From Synechococcaceae cyanobacterium (GTDB taxonomy: Bacteria; Cyanobacteriota; Cyanobacteriia; PCC-6307; Cyanobiaceae), in NCBI GenBank assembly GCA_947378425.1, contig CANCJV010000008.1, positions 29,457-93,456 on the forward strand: a stretch of 64,000 bases of DNA, read 5' to 3'. A program made the translations under genes and the position numbers. The notes beneath the pieces were generated by a model, which saw only the letters and a list, made by a program, of their open reading frames with translations, was not told the DNA's origin and made no database searches. Of this stretch, positions 50,326 through 61,082 are shown one piece after another. The stretch's first letter is position 1. Every line of letters starts with the position of its first letter.

Positions 50326-53300
50326 ATGGCCGTGACGACAGAGCGGGCGACAGATCTGGAGCAGCACCTGGCCATCGCGGCGCCAAGCGACGGGCCAGGC
50401 CAGCCGGCTGGAAGCGAAGGGCGTGACCTTGCCAGGGGCGGGGCCGGGAGCGCAGCCGGGCCTGAGATCGGGATTCCGGCTGCGGCTGGTTGTGCTGCTG
50501 GAGCTGGCGGCGCCGCGGGGGCCGGCGGCTGGCGCTTCTGGATCGATCGGGGCGGCACCTTCACCGATCTGGTGGGGCGATCGCCGGCGGGCCGCCTGGT
50601 GGTGCGCAAGGTGCTCTCGGTGCAGCCGGAGCGGCCTGGTGATCCGGCGATCCGGGCCCTGAAAGAGGTGCTGGGGCTGGCCGCCGATCAACCCTTGCCG
50701 CCGGGCCTGGTGGCAGAGGTGCGCCTGGGCACCACCGTGGCCACCAATGCCTTGCTGGAGCGACAGCTGCAGCCGGTGCTGCTGCTGCTCAACAGCGGTT
50801 TCGCCGACTTGCCCGCCATCGGCGATCAACATCGCCCCGACATCTTCGCCCTGCGGATCGAACGGCCCGAGCCCTTGCCGATGCGGGTGATCGAGGTGGA
50901 CGGGCGCCTGGCTGCCGATGGCAGCGAGCTGGTGCCCCTGGGCCTGGGGGGCGAACTGGAACGCCAGCTGCGCCAGGCCCGCTCCGATGGCTACCACAGC
51001 GTCGCCGTTGCCCTGCTGCACAGCTACCGCCATCCGGCCCATGAGCTGGCCCTGGGCCGCTGGCTCGAGCAGCTCGGCTTCGGCTCGGTGCTGCTTTCCC
51101 ACCAGCTCAGCCGCCAGAGCCGGATTGTGCCCCGGCTGGAGACGACGGTGGTGGAAGCGGCGGTGCGCCCCGTCCTGCAGCGCTATCTGGCCGAGGTGGC
51201 CGCCGCCCTGGGGGCATCGACCCGGCTGCGGGTGATGACCTCCAGCGGTGCTCTGCAGGTGCCCGCCCAGCTGCAGGCCAAGGACACGATCCTCTCCGGC
51301 CCGGCCGGCGGCATGGTGGGCGCGGTGGCTGCGGCCCAGGCGGCGGGCTGCGGCGATCGGCCGATCGTCGGCTTTGACATGGGCGGCACCTCCACCGATG
51401 TCTTCCATTTCGATGGCTCCCGGGGCGAGGAGGCCTGGGAGCGCACGGCGATCACGGCGATCGCCGGACTGCAGGTGCAGGCGGCGATGCTGCCGATCCA
51501 TACGGTGGCGGCCGGTGGTGGCTCAGTGTTGCGGGCCGACGGCCAGCGGCTGCTGGTGGGCCCCCAGTCCGCCGGCGCCGATCCCGGCCCGGCCTGTTAT
51601 CGCCGCGGCGGTCCGCTGACCGTGACTGATGCCAACCTGTTGCTGGGCCGCCTGCCCGTGGGAGCGTTGCCATCGGTGTTCGGCCCCCACGGTGACCAGA
51701 GCGCCGATGGGGCGGTGGTGCGGCAGCGCTTCGAGGAGCTGGCGGCAGCCCTGGGCCCGAGGGCCACGGATGCAGAGCCGCTGGCGCTGGAACGGCTGGC
51801 CCAGGGGGCCCTGACGATCGCCAATGAGCGGATGGCGGAGGCGATCCGACGCATCTCGATTCAACGGGGCCACGACCTCCGCGGCGCGGTGCTGGTCTGC
51901 TTCGGTGGTGCCGGCGGCCAGCACGGCTGTGCCCTGGCCAGCAGCCTGGGCATCGAGCGGGTGCTGATTCACCCGCTCGCCGGCGTGCTGTCGGCCTGGG
52001 GTATCGGCCTGGCCCGCCAGAGCCAGAGGCTTGAGCGCTGCCTGCGCCAACCCCTGGAGGCGGTGCGCAGCGCCGATCTGCTGGCCTGCGTTGACGCCCT
52101 CAGCGCCGAAGCCCAGCGGGCCCTGGAACGCGCCGGTGATCTGGAGCCGGGCACCGGGGTGCGGCGCCGGGTGCGGCTGGAGCTGCGCTATTCGGCCAGC
52201 GATGCCGGCCTGGAGGTGGCTCTGCCCGAGTTCATGGTGGGCTGCGAGCTGGCGGCGGCCGATCGCCCCCGGGCTGATCGGGCCCACCCTGCCGGCCATG
52301 ACGAAGCCTGCGTCGACGTAGCCGTCAGGGACGAAACCGGCCAGAACGATGGCGGCCCTGACGAGGCCGGTGTCGATGATTCCCGGCTGCTGGCGCTGCT
52401 GCGGGCGGAGTTCGAGGCCCTGCATCGCCGCCGCTTCGGCTACGTGGTGGCCGGGGAGCCGCTGGTGCTGGAGCGGGTCGAGGTGGAAGTGCTGGCCGAA
52501 GCGGCTGGAGCGATTTCGGAGGGCCTGGAGGCTCCATCGCAGCTTCAGGGGCCCTCGCCCCTGGGGGCAGTATCCGCTGACCGGGCGGGCCAGTCAGTCC
52601 CTGAGCTCCCGTCGGATCCGGCGTCACCCCAGCAGATCTCACCCCAGGTGGGGGTGTCCGTGCCGGCGACGGCTGGCTGCCCAGCGAACCCGCCAGCTCC
52701 GCAGGTGGCTGGGTCCCTGTGCCTGCCCGAGGGCGAGGGGATGGCCTGGCACCGCGTGCCGCTGTGGCCACGGGATCAGCTCAGGCCGGACCAGAGCCTG
52801 GAGGGCCCGGCCCTGGTGGTGGAAGCCACGGGAGCCACGGTGCTGGAGCCCGGCTGGAGCGCCCGGGTGCTGCAGCGGGGTGAGCTGCTGCTCGAGCGGA
52901 TGGCGCCATCAGCGGTGCATGGCGAGCGAGAGTCGGCCGCCAGCGCCAGCTGGAACGCTCGATCCGACGCCCCCCAAGCGTCTCGAGCCGACTCCGTGGC
53001 CGCTCTGGCGGTTGCTCCGGCGCCGTCAGCCCCCGTCACCAGCAGCTCCAGCCAGGGCAGCCCTGCCATGGCGAGCGCCCCATGGCCGATCGCCAGCTTC
53101 ACCCATCCCCCGCTGTCAGCTCCGACGACCACCCCAGCGGTGACGGCCGCCGGATCGGCGCTGGCTGCCTCTGCCACCGGGGGAGGATCGGGCGTTGGAG
53201 TCGAGGCAGGCGCTGGATCCGATCCGGTGACGCTGGAGCTCTACAACCATCGCTTCAGCGCCATCGCCGAACAGATGGGGGTGCGGCTGCAGCAGAGCAG

Positions 53301-54900
53301 CCGTTCGGTGAACATCCGCGAACGGCTCGATTTCTCCTGCGCCCTCTTCGATGGCCAGGGCCAACTGGTGGCCAATGCTCCCCACATCCCGGTTCATCTC
53401 GGCTCCATGGGCGAGAGCGTGGTGGCCCTGATGGCCGCTATTGCGAGGGGGGAGCTGCCCCGGCTGCTGCCGGGTGATGCCGTGGCCGCCAACAACCCCT
53501 ACAACGGCGGCACCCACCTGCCCGACATCACCGTGATCAGTCCGGTGTTCGCCGCCGCCAGCGAGCCGTGGGGCGAGGCCTCGGCGTCGCTGGCCGATGA
53601 GCCCCTGTTCTATGTGGCCTGCCGCGGCCATCACGCCGATGTCGGCGGCATCACGCCGGGGTCCATGCCCCCCTTCAGTCACACCATCAGCGAGGAGGGG
53701 TTGCTGCTCGACCATGTGCCCCTGATCAGCGGCGGCCTCTTTGAGGAGGCGTCCTGGCGGCAACGGCTCCTGGCTGGCCCCCATCCCGTGCGCAATCCCG
53801 ATCAGCTGCTCGCCGATCTTCAGGCCCAGGTGGCTGCGAACCGGCTGGGGGTGGCGGAGCTGCAGCGGCTGATGGCCCTCCAGGGTGAGGCTGAGGTGCG
53901 CGCCTACATGGCCCACGTGCAGAGCAATGCCGCCGAGGCCGTCCGCGGCGTGATCGATCACCTCCGCGATGGCCAGTGGAGCGTCGAGCTCGACGATGGC
54001 GCCCGGATTCAGGTGGCGGTGCGGATCGACCGGAGCCGTCGCCGGGCGCTGGTGGATTTCAGCGGCACCTCCCCCCAGCAGCGCGGCAATGCCAATGCCC
54101 CGCTGGCGATCACCAAGGCGGCCGTGCTGTACGTCTTCCGCTGCCTGGTGGGCCAGGCGATTCCGCTCAATGCCGGCTGTTTTGAGCCGATCGACCTGGT
54201 GGTGCCACCGGCCAGCCTGCTCTGGCCCGATCCGCCGGCCGCGGTGGTGGCGGGCAACGTCGAAACTTCCCAGGCCGTGGTCAATGCCCTGTTCGGTGCT
54301 CTGGGGGTGATGGCGGCCGCCCAGGGAACGATGAACAACCTCAGCTTCGGCAACGATCGCTGCCAGTACTACGAAACGATCTGCGGCGGCACCGGTGCGG
54401 GGGTTCTGCCGGATGGACAGGGCTTTGCGGGGGCCAGCGGCGTGCAGAGCCACATGACCAACTCCAGACTCACCGATCCCGAGATCCTCGAGGATCGCTT
54501 TCCGGTGCGGCTGGAGCGTTTTGCGCTCCGCCGCGGCAGTGGCGGAGCTGGCCGCTGGCCTGGCGGTGACGGGGTGGTGCGCTGGCTGCGCTTCCTGGAG
54601 CCGATGACGGCGGCGATCATCTCCGGTTCCCGCCGGGTGCCGCCCTTCGGTCTGGCCGGTGGTTCAGCCGCAAAGACAGGCCACAACAGCCTCTGCCGGG
54701 CCGACGGCAGGATCGAAGACCTGCCTGGATCGATCGCGATTGAGGTGGCGGCGGGGGATGTGCTCAGGATTGAAAGCCCCGGTGGCGGCGGTTATGGCCC
54801 GGCCGACTCACCTGGGGGCCAGCTGGATCGTCAGGCGGAAGAAGCGTGGCAGCGGGGACCTGGCGGCCAGGTAGACAATGCACCTGAATCGGATCTGTAG
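50326..54900 (+). CDS. Fused hydantoinase/5-oxoprolinase (HyuA-HyuB)
   Basis: FWIDRGGTFTDLVG, GFDMGGTSTDVFHFDG, CFGGAGGQHGCALASSLGI (HyuA); YNHRFSAIAEQMGVRLQQSSRSVNIRERLDFSCALFD (HyuB). Confidence 0.93.
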   Translation: MAVTTERATDLEQHLAIAAPSDGPGQPAGSEGRDLARGGAGSAAGPEIGIPAAAGCAAGAGGAAGAGGWRFWIDRGGTFTDLVGRSPAGRLVVRKVLSVQPERPGDPAIRALKEVLGLAADQPLPPGLVAEVRLGTTVATNALLERQLQPVLLLLNSGFADLPAIGDQHRPDIFALRIERPEPLPMRVIEVDGRLAADGSELVPLGLGGELERQLRQARSDGYHSVAVALLHSYRHPAHELALGRWLEQLGFGSVLLSHQLSRQSRIVPRLETTVVEAAVRPVLQRYLAEVAAALGASTRLRVMTSSGALQVPAQLQAKDTILSGPAGGMVGAVAAAQAAGCGDRPIVGFDMGGTSTDVFHFDGSRGEEAWERTAITAIAGLQVQAAMLPIHTVAAGGGSVLRADGQRLLVGPQSAGADPGPACYRRGGPLTVTDANLLLGRLPVGALPSVFGPHGDQSADGAVVRQRFEELAAALGPRATDAEPLALERLAQGALTIANERMAEAIRRISIQRGHDLRGAVLVCFGGAGGQHGCALASSLGIERVLIHPLAGVLSAWGIGLARQSQRLERCLRQPLEAVRSADLLACVDALSAEAQRALERAGDLEPGTGVRRRVRLELRYSASDAGLEVALPEFMVGCELAAADRPRADRAHPAGHDEACVDVAVRDETGQNDGGPDEAGVDDSRLLALLRAEFEALHRRRFGYVVAGEPLVLERVEVEVLAEAAGAISEGLEAPSQLQGPSPLGAVSADRAGQSVPELPSDPASPQQISPQVGVSVPATAGCPANPPAPQVAGSLCLPEGEGMAWHRVPLWPRDQLRPDQSLEGPALVVEATGATVLEPGWSARVLQRGELLLERMAPSAVHGERESAASASWNARSDAPQASRADSVAALAVAPAPSAPVTSSSSQGSPAMASAPWPIASFTHPPLSAPTTTPAVTAAGSALAASATGGGSGVGVEAGAGSDPVTLELYNHRFSAIAEQMGVRLQQSSRSVNIRERLDFSCALFDGQGQLVANAPHIPVHLGSMGESVVALMAAIARGELPRLLPGDAVAANNPYNGGTHLPDITVISPVFAAASEPWGEASASLADEPLFYVACRGHHADVGGITPGSMPPFSHTISEEGLLLDHVPLISGGLFEEASWRQRLLAGPHPVRNPDQLLADLQAQVAANRLGVAELQRLMALQGEAEVRAYMAHVQSNAAEAVRGVIDHLRDGQWSVELDDGARIQVAVRIDRSRRRALVDFSGTSPQQRGNANAPLAITKAAVLYVFRCLVGQAIPLNAGCFEPIDLVVPPASLLWPDPPAAVVAGNVETSQAVVNALFGALGVMAAAQGTMNNLSFGNDRCQYYETICGGTGAGVLPDGQGFAGASGVQSHMTNSRLTDPEILEDRFPVRLERFALRRGSGGAGRWPGGDGVVRWLRFLEPMTAAIISGSRRVPPFGLAGGSAAKTGHNSLCRADGRIEDLPGSIAIEVAAGDVLRIESPGGGGYGPADSPGGQLDRQAEEAWQRGPGGQVDNAPESDL

Positions 54901-54962
54901 CCGCAGCCAGCAGGCACGGCAGGCCTGCAGCCGGAATCTCCCAAGGCAGGCTGGATTCCAGC

Positions 54963-55000
54963 AAAAAAGCTTCCCCGATGCGCTGTGCTGTCGGGGAAGC
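54963..55000 (-). terminator. Rho-independent terminator of the minus-strand HdeD-like gene
   Basis: Minus strand GCTTCCCCGA-CAGCACAGCGCA-TCGGGGAAGC followed by TTTTTT; 10-bp perfect stem. Confidence 0.85.
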
Positions 55001-55084
55001 CTGGGGGAACGTCTACCCGGAGCCAGCGGGGTTATCACACCAAACGAGGTGGTGCTTCCAAGCTGCAGCCTGGCGGGCCAGGAC

Positions 55085-55636
55085 TCAGCTGGCTCCTGAC
55101 TGGGCACTGGCGGCCGGGGCGGTGAGCATGTTCACCGCCGAGAAGCCCAGGGCGATGGCGAACAGGGTGCCGATGGCCCAGATGCTGTCGCTGGGCCACT
55201 CCGCCACCAGCATGCCGCCGAGCACCACCGTGACGATGCCATCCAGCAGCACCAGGCTCCGGGCCGGCATCGGCCCGGAGGCGGCGGATGCCAGCTCCAT
55301 CACCCCTTCGGCCACCAGTAGGAAGCCCAGGAACAGGGTGAGGCTGATGGTGCTCTCGATCGGGAAGGCGATGCACCAGAGCCCGCCCAGCAGGTAGAGC
55401 AGCCCCGAAAGGCCGCGGAAGATCTTGCCGCGGCTGTCGGCTGCGCCGCTGAGCCGCAGCAGCTGGGAGATGCCGGCCACCACGGCGGCACTGCCCAGCA
55501 GGATCGTCAGCAGGGTGGCGGACACAAACGGCAGGGCCAGGGCCAGGCCGGCACCGGCGGCGAGCAGGCCAGCGGCGATCCAGCGCTGGATGGGGGAGGC
55601 CGGAGCGGTCACAGAAAAAAAGCCAACGGACCCCAC
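55085..55636 (-). CDS. HdeD-family (DUF308) membrane protein
   Basis: About six TM segments, SPIQRWIAAGLLAAGAGLALALPFVSATLLTILLGSAAVVAGI, GLLYLLGGLWCIAFP. Confidence 0.8.
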   Translation of the reverse strand: MGSVGFFSVTAPASPIQRWIAAGLLAAGAGLALALPFVSATLLTILLGSAAVVAGISQLLRLSGAADSRGKIFRGLSGLLYLLGGLWCIAFPIESTISLTLFLGFLLVAEGVMELASAASGPMPARSLVLLDGIVTVVLGGMLVAEWPSDSIWAIGTLFAIALGFSAVNMLTAPAASAQSGAS

Positions 55637-55771
55637 AACTTACGTCGATTGATCGTCCTGGACCGTGCTGGAGACTGTGCCGCGTCCGATGCCTGACCGA
55701 ATCCACTCTGGAGGGTGAGCCTGGCCATGGCTTTGGGCTCCAGGCTCAGGCAGCGGAGCTGAACGGAGGGA

Positions 55772-57043
55772 TCACTCCAGGCCGGCGGCCAGGGCGTGGT
55801 ACACGGGTTTCTTCATCAGCAACCGGCTGCTGTAGGCGCCGATCACCGCTGCCAGCACCACCCCGGGCAGCATTTGTTGATCGCCGGCCAGCCGCAGGGC
55901 GAACACCACGCTTACCACCGGCAGCTGGGTGGCGCCGGCCAGAGCTGCCGCCATCCCCAGAGCCATTCCCATCATGCCCAGCCCCAGCAGCTGGCCGGAG
56001 CCCTGGCCCAGGACGGCGCCGATGGTGAAGGCCGGATCGATCAGCCCCCCCGGCACGCCGGCGCCCAGGGCCAGGCAGGGACCGATCAGGCGGGCCAGGA
56101 GCAGTCCGGCGCTGGGCAGATCGGCATCGGGATGCCCGATCATCCAGCTCATCAGCGCCTCCCCATCGCCGTTGGCGAAGCCGCCGCTCCCCAGGGTCAG
56201 GCCTGAGAGCAGCAGGCCCAGCACCAAGCCCACCCGCAGCGGCTGGCGGCGAGCCCTTGGGGTCAACCAGCGGGTGGTTTCCAGCAACAGCCGCCCGAAC
56301 ACGGCCCCCAGCAGACCGGCGCCGAGGCCCAGCGGCAGGGCCCAGATCAATTGCCAGGGTTCGGCGGGCAAGCCGTTCAGCAGGCCCAGGGCGAACTGGG
56401 GCTCGCCGCCAAGATTGCTGAAACCCGCGGCGGTGACGCAGGCCAGCAGGGTGGGCCAGATCAGCCCGGGTCCAAAGGTGCTGGTGAGTTCCTCCGCCAC
56501 GAACACCATGCCCACCAGGGGGGTGTTGAAGCCCGCCGCCAGCCCGGCGCCACCGGCCAGGGCGATCAGATCCTTGCGGCCCAGATGGCGGAGCCAGCGC
56601 GGAAACCGTTGCTGCAGGCTGTGGGCCATGGCCGCCCCCACGTGCACCACCGGCCCCTCCCGGCCCAGGGGCAGCAGGGCCAGGGTGGCCATCGACCAGA
56701 GGATCAACCGCTGCACGGTGGCCCTGGGCGCCAGCAGCGTATCGGCGCGCTCGGGATGCTCCAGGCTCACCATGGTCTGGGGGATGCCGGAACCGGCCGC
56801 CTGGGACCAGGCCCCGGCCTGCAACCAGAGCAGCAGGGGCATGACCAGCAGCGGGGCGCCGGCCAGGGCCAGCGTGGTCGGCTTCCAGCCGCCGCCCTCG
56901 AAACTCGGCAGCAGCTGCAGCAGCTGATCCTGGGCCTGATCCAGGAGGTTGAGGGGCCAGCAGGCCAGCCCGATCGCCAGGCCGAGCCCCACGATCGGCA
57001 GCAGGCGGCTCAGAGCCGCCATCAGCACAGGTGGGCAACGCAT
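55772..57043 (-). CDS. ClC-family chloride channel/transporter
   Basis: GREGPVVHVGAAMAHSLQQ, GAGVPGGLIDPAFTIGAVLGQ; start at MRCPPVLM. Confidence 0.9.
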   Translation of the reverse strand: MRCPPVLMAALSRLLPIVGLGLAIGLACWPLNLLDQAQDQLLQLLPSFEGGGWKPTTLALAGAPLLVMPLLLWLQAGAWSQAAGSGIPQTMVSLEHPERADTLLAPRATVQRLILWSMATLALLPLGREGPVVHVGAAMAHSLQQRFPRWLRHLGRKDLIALAGGAGLAAGFNTPLVGMVFVAEELTSTFGPGLIWPTLLACVTAAGFSNLGGEPQFALGLLNGLPAEPWQLIWALPLGLGAGLLGAVFGRLLLETTRWLTPRARRQPLRVGLVLGLLLSGLTLGSGGFANGDGEALMSWMIGHPDADLPSAGLLLARLIGPCLALGAGVPGGLIDPAFTIGAVLGQGSGQLLGLGMMGMALGMAAALAGATQLPVVSVVFALRLAGDQQMLPGVVLAAVIGAYSSRLLMKKPVYHALAAGLE

Positions 57044-57107
57044 GGATGGGGCGTTCCGAAGCGGCCCCATCATCAACGCTGACCCTCGGCGCCCCGGCAG
57101 GGCGCTC

Positions 57108-57497
57108 TCAGGCGGAGGCCTCGAGCTGATCGAAGACCTCGCCGGCGGCGAGCAGGGCGTTGGTGGCGGCGGGGAAACCGGCATAGGCGATCATCTGGGT
57201 GATGATCTCGGTGATTTCTTCCTTCGATGCCCCGCAATTCAGGGCGGCTTCGATATGAAGTTTCAGCTGCGGACTGGAAAAGCCCTGGACCGTCAAGGCC
57301 GCCACGGTGCAGAGCTCCCGCACGCGCGGATCGAGCACCTGGCGGCTGTAGAGCTCGCCGTAGGGAAACTCCACATTCACCTTGGCGAATTCAGCTGAAA
57401 TGGCTTCAATCCGTCCAATCAGATGATCGGCCTGGGGACCAAGATGGCGCCGCATCTCATCCAGGCCCTTGGCATACAGCTTCGAATGCTGTCCCAT
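57108..57497 (-). CDS. Carboxymuconolactone decarboxylase-family protein
   Basis: LDPRVRELCTVAALTVQGFSSPQLKLHIEAALNCGASKEEITEIITQMIAYAGFPAA. Confidence 0.92.
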   Translation of the reverse strand: MGQHSKLYAKGLDEMRRHLGPQADHLIGRIEAISAEFAKVNVEFPYGELYSRQVLDPRVRELCTVAALTVQGFSSPQLKLHIEAALNCGASKEEITEIITQMIAYAGFPAATNALLAAGEVFDQLEASA

Positions 57498-57643
57498 GGC
57501 TTTGTCTTGCAGCAAGGAGTGAAACGTTAGACAACCTTGAACCATCGCTTCCGCCTCAGGCGCCTGGCCTCGCCTCCCTCATCCCGCAAGCGCTTCAGGT
57601 TCTGTCGGGCTGGCTGAAGGGGGTGGTTCAGGGCCCACGGAGA

Positions 57644-58395
<752 letters not shown>

Positions 58396-58399
<4 letters not shown>

Positions 58400-59187
58400 C
58401 GCGCACTGCCCAGGTAGGCCTCGATCACCCTGGGGTCCTGGCGGACTTCATCGGGCGTGCCCAGGGAGATGCGTTCGCCGAAGTTGAGCACCGCCAGCCG
58501 ATCACAGAGCCGCATCATCAGCGGCACGTGGTGCTCAATGATCATCACGGTCAGATCGAAGCGCTCGCGGATGGCGCGAATCAGTTCGCAGAGATCGTCC
58601 TTTTCCGCTGGATTCATGCCGGCGGCGGGCTCATCGAGCAGCAGCAACTGCGGTTCGGTGGCCAGGGCCCGGGCCAGCTCCAGGCGGCGCCGTTCGCCAT
58701 AGGGCAGGTCGGCCGCCGGCAGATCGGCTTCATCCGCAAGACCCACCAGGGCCAGCAGCTCCAGGGCCCGCTGCTCCAGCTCCCGCTGCCGCCGCCGCAC
58801 CGGGGCACCGCCGAGCAGGCCGGCCAGCAGGGGGTTGGCTGCAAAGCGGTGCAGCCCGACCAGCACGTTGCCCTGCACCGAGAGGCTGTCGAACAGGCGC
58901 AGATTCTGGAAGGTGCGGGCCAGGCCCAGGCGGCTGAGCTGATCGGGACGGGAGGCGCCCAGCGGCTGCCCGCGCCACAGCACCCGGCCGGAGCTGGCTG
59001 GCGTCAGGGCGGTGATGGCGTTGAACAGGGTGGTCTTGCCGGCGCCGTTGGGGCCGATCAGGCCGAAGATCTCTCCCTGCCGCAGCGCCAGGGAGACGTT
59101 GTCGAGGGCCAGCAGGCCGCCGAAGCGGCAGCTGAGCCCCTCGATCTCCAGCAGTGGACCAGCCTCCAGCAGAGGAGCTGCGCTCAT
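58396..59187 (-). CDS. livG: Branched-chain amino acid-type ABC transporter ATP-binding protein (LivG)
   Basis: LIGPNGAGKTTLFNAITAL, LPYGERRRLELARALATEPQLLLLDEPAAGMNP. Confidence 0.9.
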
Positions 59188-60104
59188 GGTCGCCGCACCC
59201 CGCTGATCCGGCCCCGCAGCTGCTGGCCCAGGTCCGCAACCGATTGGCCGAGTCCCTGGAGGAGCTGGGGCGTGATCAGGCCCTGGGGGAACAGCACCGG
59301 CCCCAGCAGGATCACCAGACCGAACACGATCAGGCGCAGATCGCCCACCGGTCGCAGCAGCTCCGGCAGGGCCGAGAGCACCAGGCCGCCGATCACCGGC
59401 CCCAGCCAGGTGCGCGAACCGCCGAACACCACGAAGGCCAGGGTGGTGATGCTGGCGTCAAAGCTGCCCACCTTGGCGTTCCAGGAGTTGAGAAAATGGG
59501 CGGCCAGGGCACCGGTGAGCCCCGCCAGCAGCGCACTGAGCACGAAGGCGTTCAGCTTCACCTGGGCGGTGTCGATGCCGACGCAGCTGGCGGCCAGCTC
59601 GTCGTCCCGGATGGCGGCCATGGCCCGGCCCAGGCGCAGCTGCTCCAGCCGGGCGCAGAGCCAGCAGACCACCGCCAGCAGCACCAGGGTGAAGCCGGCA
59701 TAGCCGCTGGTCGTGGCGAAGGGCTGGGGGATGCCGAAGATGCCCAGGGCACCGCCGGTGAACGACAGATTGAGCGTGATCACCCGCAGGATCTCCACCA
59801 GGGCGATCGTGGCGATCGCCAGATAGATGCCCCGCAGCCGCAGCACCGTGCCGCCGATCGCCAGCGCCAGCAGGCCCGCCAGCAGACCCCCCAGGGTCAT
59901 TTCCAGCAACAGGGCCGGCAGCGGTGAGGTGACTCCCGTGCCGGCGAAGGCTGGGATCCGGGTGGAGAGCAGGGCGGCCACGGTGCCGCCGATGGCGAAG
60001 AAGCCCGGGGTGGCCAGCGACAGCTGGCCGCAGCGCAGGGGCAGGTACACCGACAGGGCCAGCAGGGCGCCGATCAGCATCTGTTCCAGCAGGCCCGCAT
60101 CCAT
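59184..60104 (-). CDS. livM: Branched-chain amino acid-type ABC permease (LivM)
   Basis: Multi-TM; RLGRAMAAIRDDELAASCVGIDTAQVKLNAFVLSALLAGLTGAL. Confidence 0.88.
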   Translation of the reverse strand: MDAGLLEQMLIGALLALSVYLPLRCGQLSLATPGFFAIGGTVAALLSTRIPAFAGTGVTSPLPALLLEMTLGGLLAGLLALAIGGTVLRLRGIYLAIATIALVEILRVITLNLSFTGGALGIFGIPQPFATTSGYAGFTLVLLAVVCWLCARLEQLRLGRAMAAIRDDELAASCVGIDTAQVKLNAFVLSALLAGLTGALAAHFLNSWNAKVGSFDASITTLAFVVFGGSRTWLGPVIGGLVLSALPELLRPVGDLRLIVFGLVILLGPVLFPQGLITPQLLQGLGQSVADLGQQLRGRISGVRRP

Positions 60105-60107
60105 GGC

Positions 60108-61037
60108 TCAGACCTTCGTTCCCAGGGGCTTGCCGAGCAGACCCTGGGGCCGCAGCACCAAGATCAGGAACAGGAAGCCATAGGCCACGGCGTCCTTCCA
60201 GCCGGACCATTCGGCCGGCACGAATGCTTCGGCCAGGCCGATGATCAGCCCGCCGAGCATGGCCCCCGGCACACTGCCGAGTCCTCCCAGCACCAGCACC
60301 CCGAGGGCCTTGAGGCCGTAGCTGATGCCGAAGTAGGGCCCGGCGATGCTGACGCTCAGGCCCACCAGCCCGCCGGAGACCCCGGCCAGGAAGCCGCTGA
60401 TGCCGAAGGCCAGGCGAATCATGCCGTCGCTGTCGATGCCGAGCAGCTGGGCGGTGAGCGGATCTTCGGAGACGGCCTGCAGGGCCTTGCCGCTGCGGCT
60501 GCCCTCCAGCCAGACACTCAGCAGCACCAGCAGCTGCAGTGAGATCGCCAGCAACAGCACCTGCACGGTGCGCACCCGCGCGCCGCCGATGCTGAGGGCT
60601 GCCGGCAGGGCGCCGAGGGTGCCGATGGGAATGGCATAGCTCTCGGCCCCCATCAGCAGCTGGATCAGATTGACCAGGATCACCCCGGCCCCGAGGCTCG
60701 AGATCAGCGCCAGCAGGGAATCAGCCCCGCGCTGGCGCAGGGGGCGGAAGGCCACCCGTTCGATCAGCAGGGCCACCAGGGCGGAGGCCAGCCCGGCCAG
60801 CGGCAGGGCCAGGGCGAAGGGCAGGGAGACAGGCAGCTGCAGCCCGGAGAGCAGGCCGTTGGCGCCGGCCTTGCCGCCGATCAGCAGGTAGGTGAAGTAG
60901 GCCCCGAGGGTGAAGACGGCCCCGTGGGAGAAGTTGATCACCCCCAGGACCGAGAACACCAGGGTGTAGCCCAGTGCAAACAGGGCATACACCGCCCCCA
61001 GCGAAAGACCGTTCAGCAGCAGCTGGATCAGGTCCAT
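60108..61037 (-). CDS. livH: Branched-chain amino acid-type ABC permease (LivH)
   Basis: LLNGLSLGAVYALFALGYTLVFSVLGVINFSHGAVFTLGAY; EDPLTAQLLGID. Confidence 0.92.
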   Translation of the reverse strand: MDLIQLLLNGLSLGAVYALFALGYTLVFSVLGVINFSHGAVFTLGAYFTYLLIGGKAGANGLLSGLQLPVSLPFALALPLAGLASALVALLIERVAFRPLRQRGADSLLALISSLGAGVILVNLIQLLMGAESYAIPIGTLGALPAALSIGGARVRTVQVLLLAISLQLLVLLSVWLEGSRSGKALQAVSEDPLTAQLLGIDSDGMIRLAFGISGFLAGVSGGLVGLSVSIAGPYFGISYGLKALGVLVLGGLGSVPGAMLGGLIIGLAEAFVPAEWSGWKDAVAYGFLFLILVLRPQGLLGKPLGTKV

Positions 61038-61082
61038 CGCCGGCTCCCTCGCCCTGTCCAGCCAGCATCAGGGGCCATGCCG

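Noticed and set aside
47931-50609. 892-aa minus-strand ORF opposite the DUF3419/GNAT gene
   Set aside because: Antisense shadow ORF rich in Gln/His/Pro/Ala; the plus-strand gene has recognisable motifs and operon overlaps.
49795-51501. 568-aa minus-strand ORF overlapping the hydantoinase gene
   Set aside because: Antisense shadow ORF; no family motifs.
53116-54453. 445-aa minus-strand ORF within the HyuB region
   Set aside because: Antisense to clearly conserved HyuB sequence.
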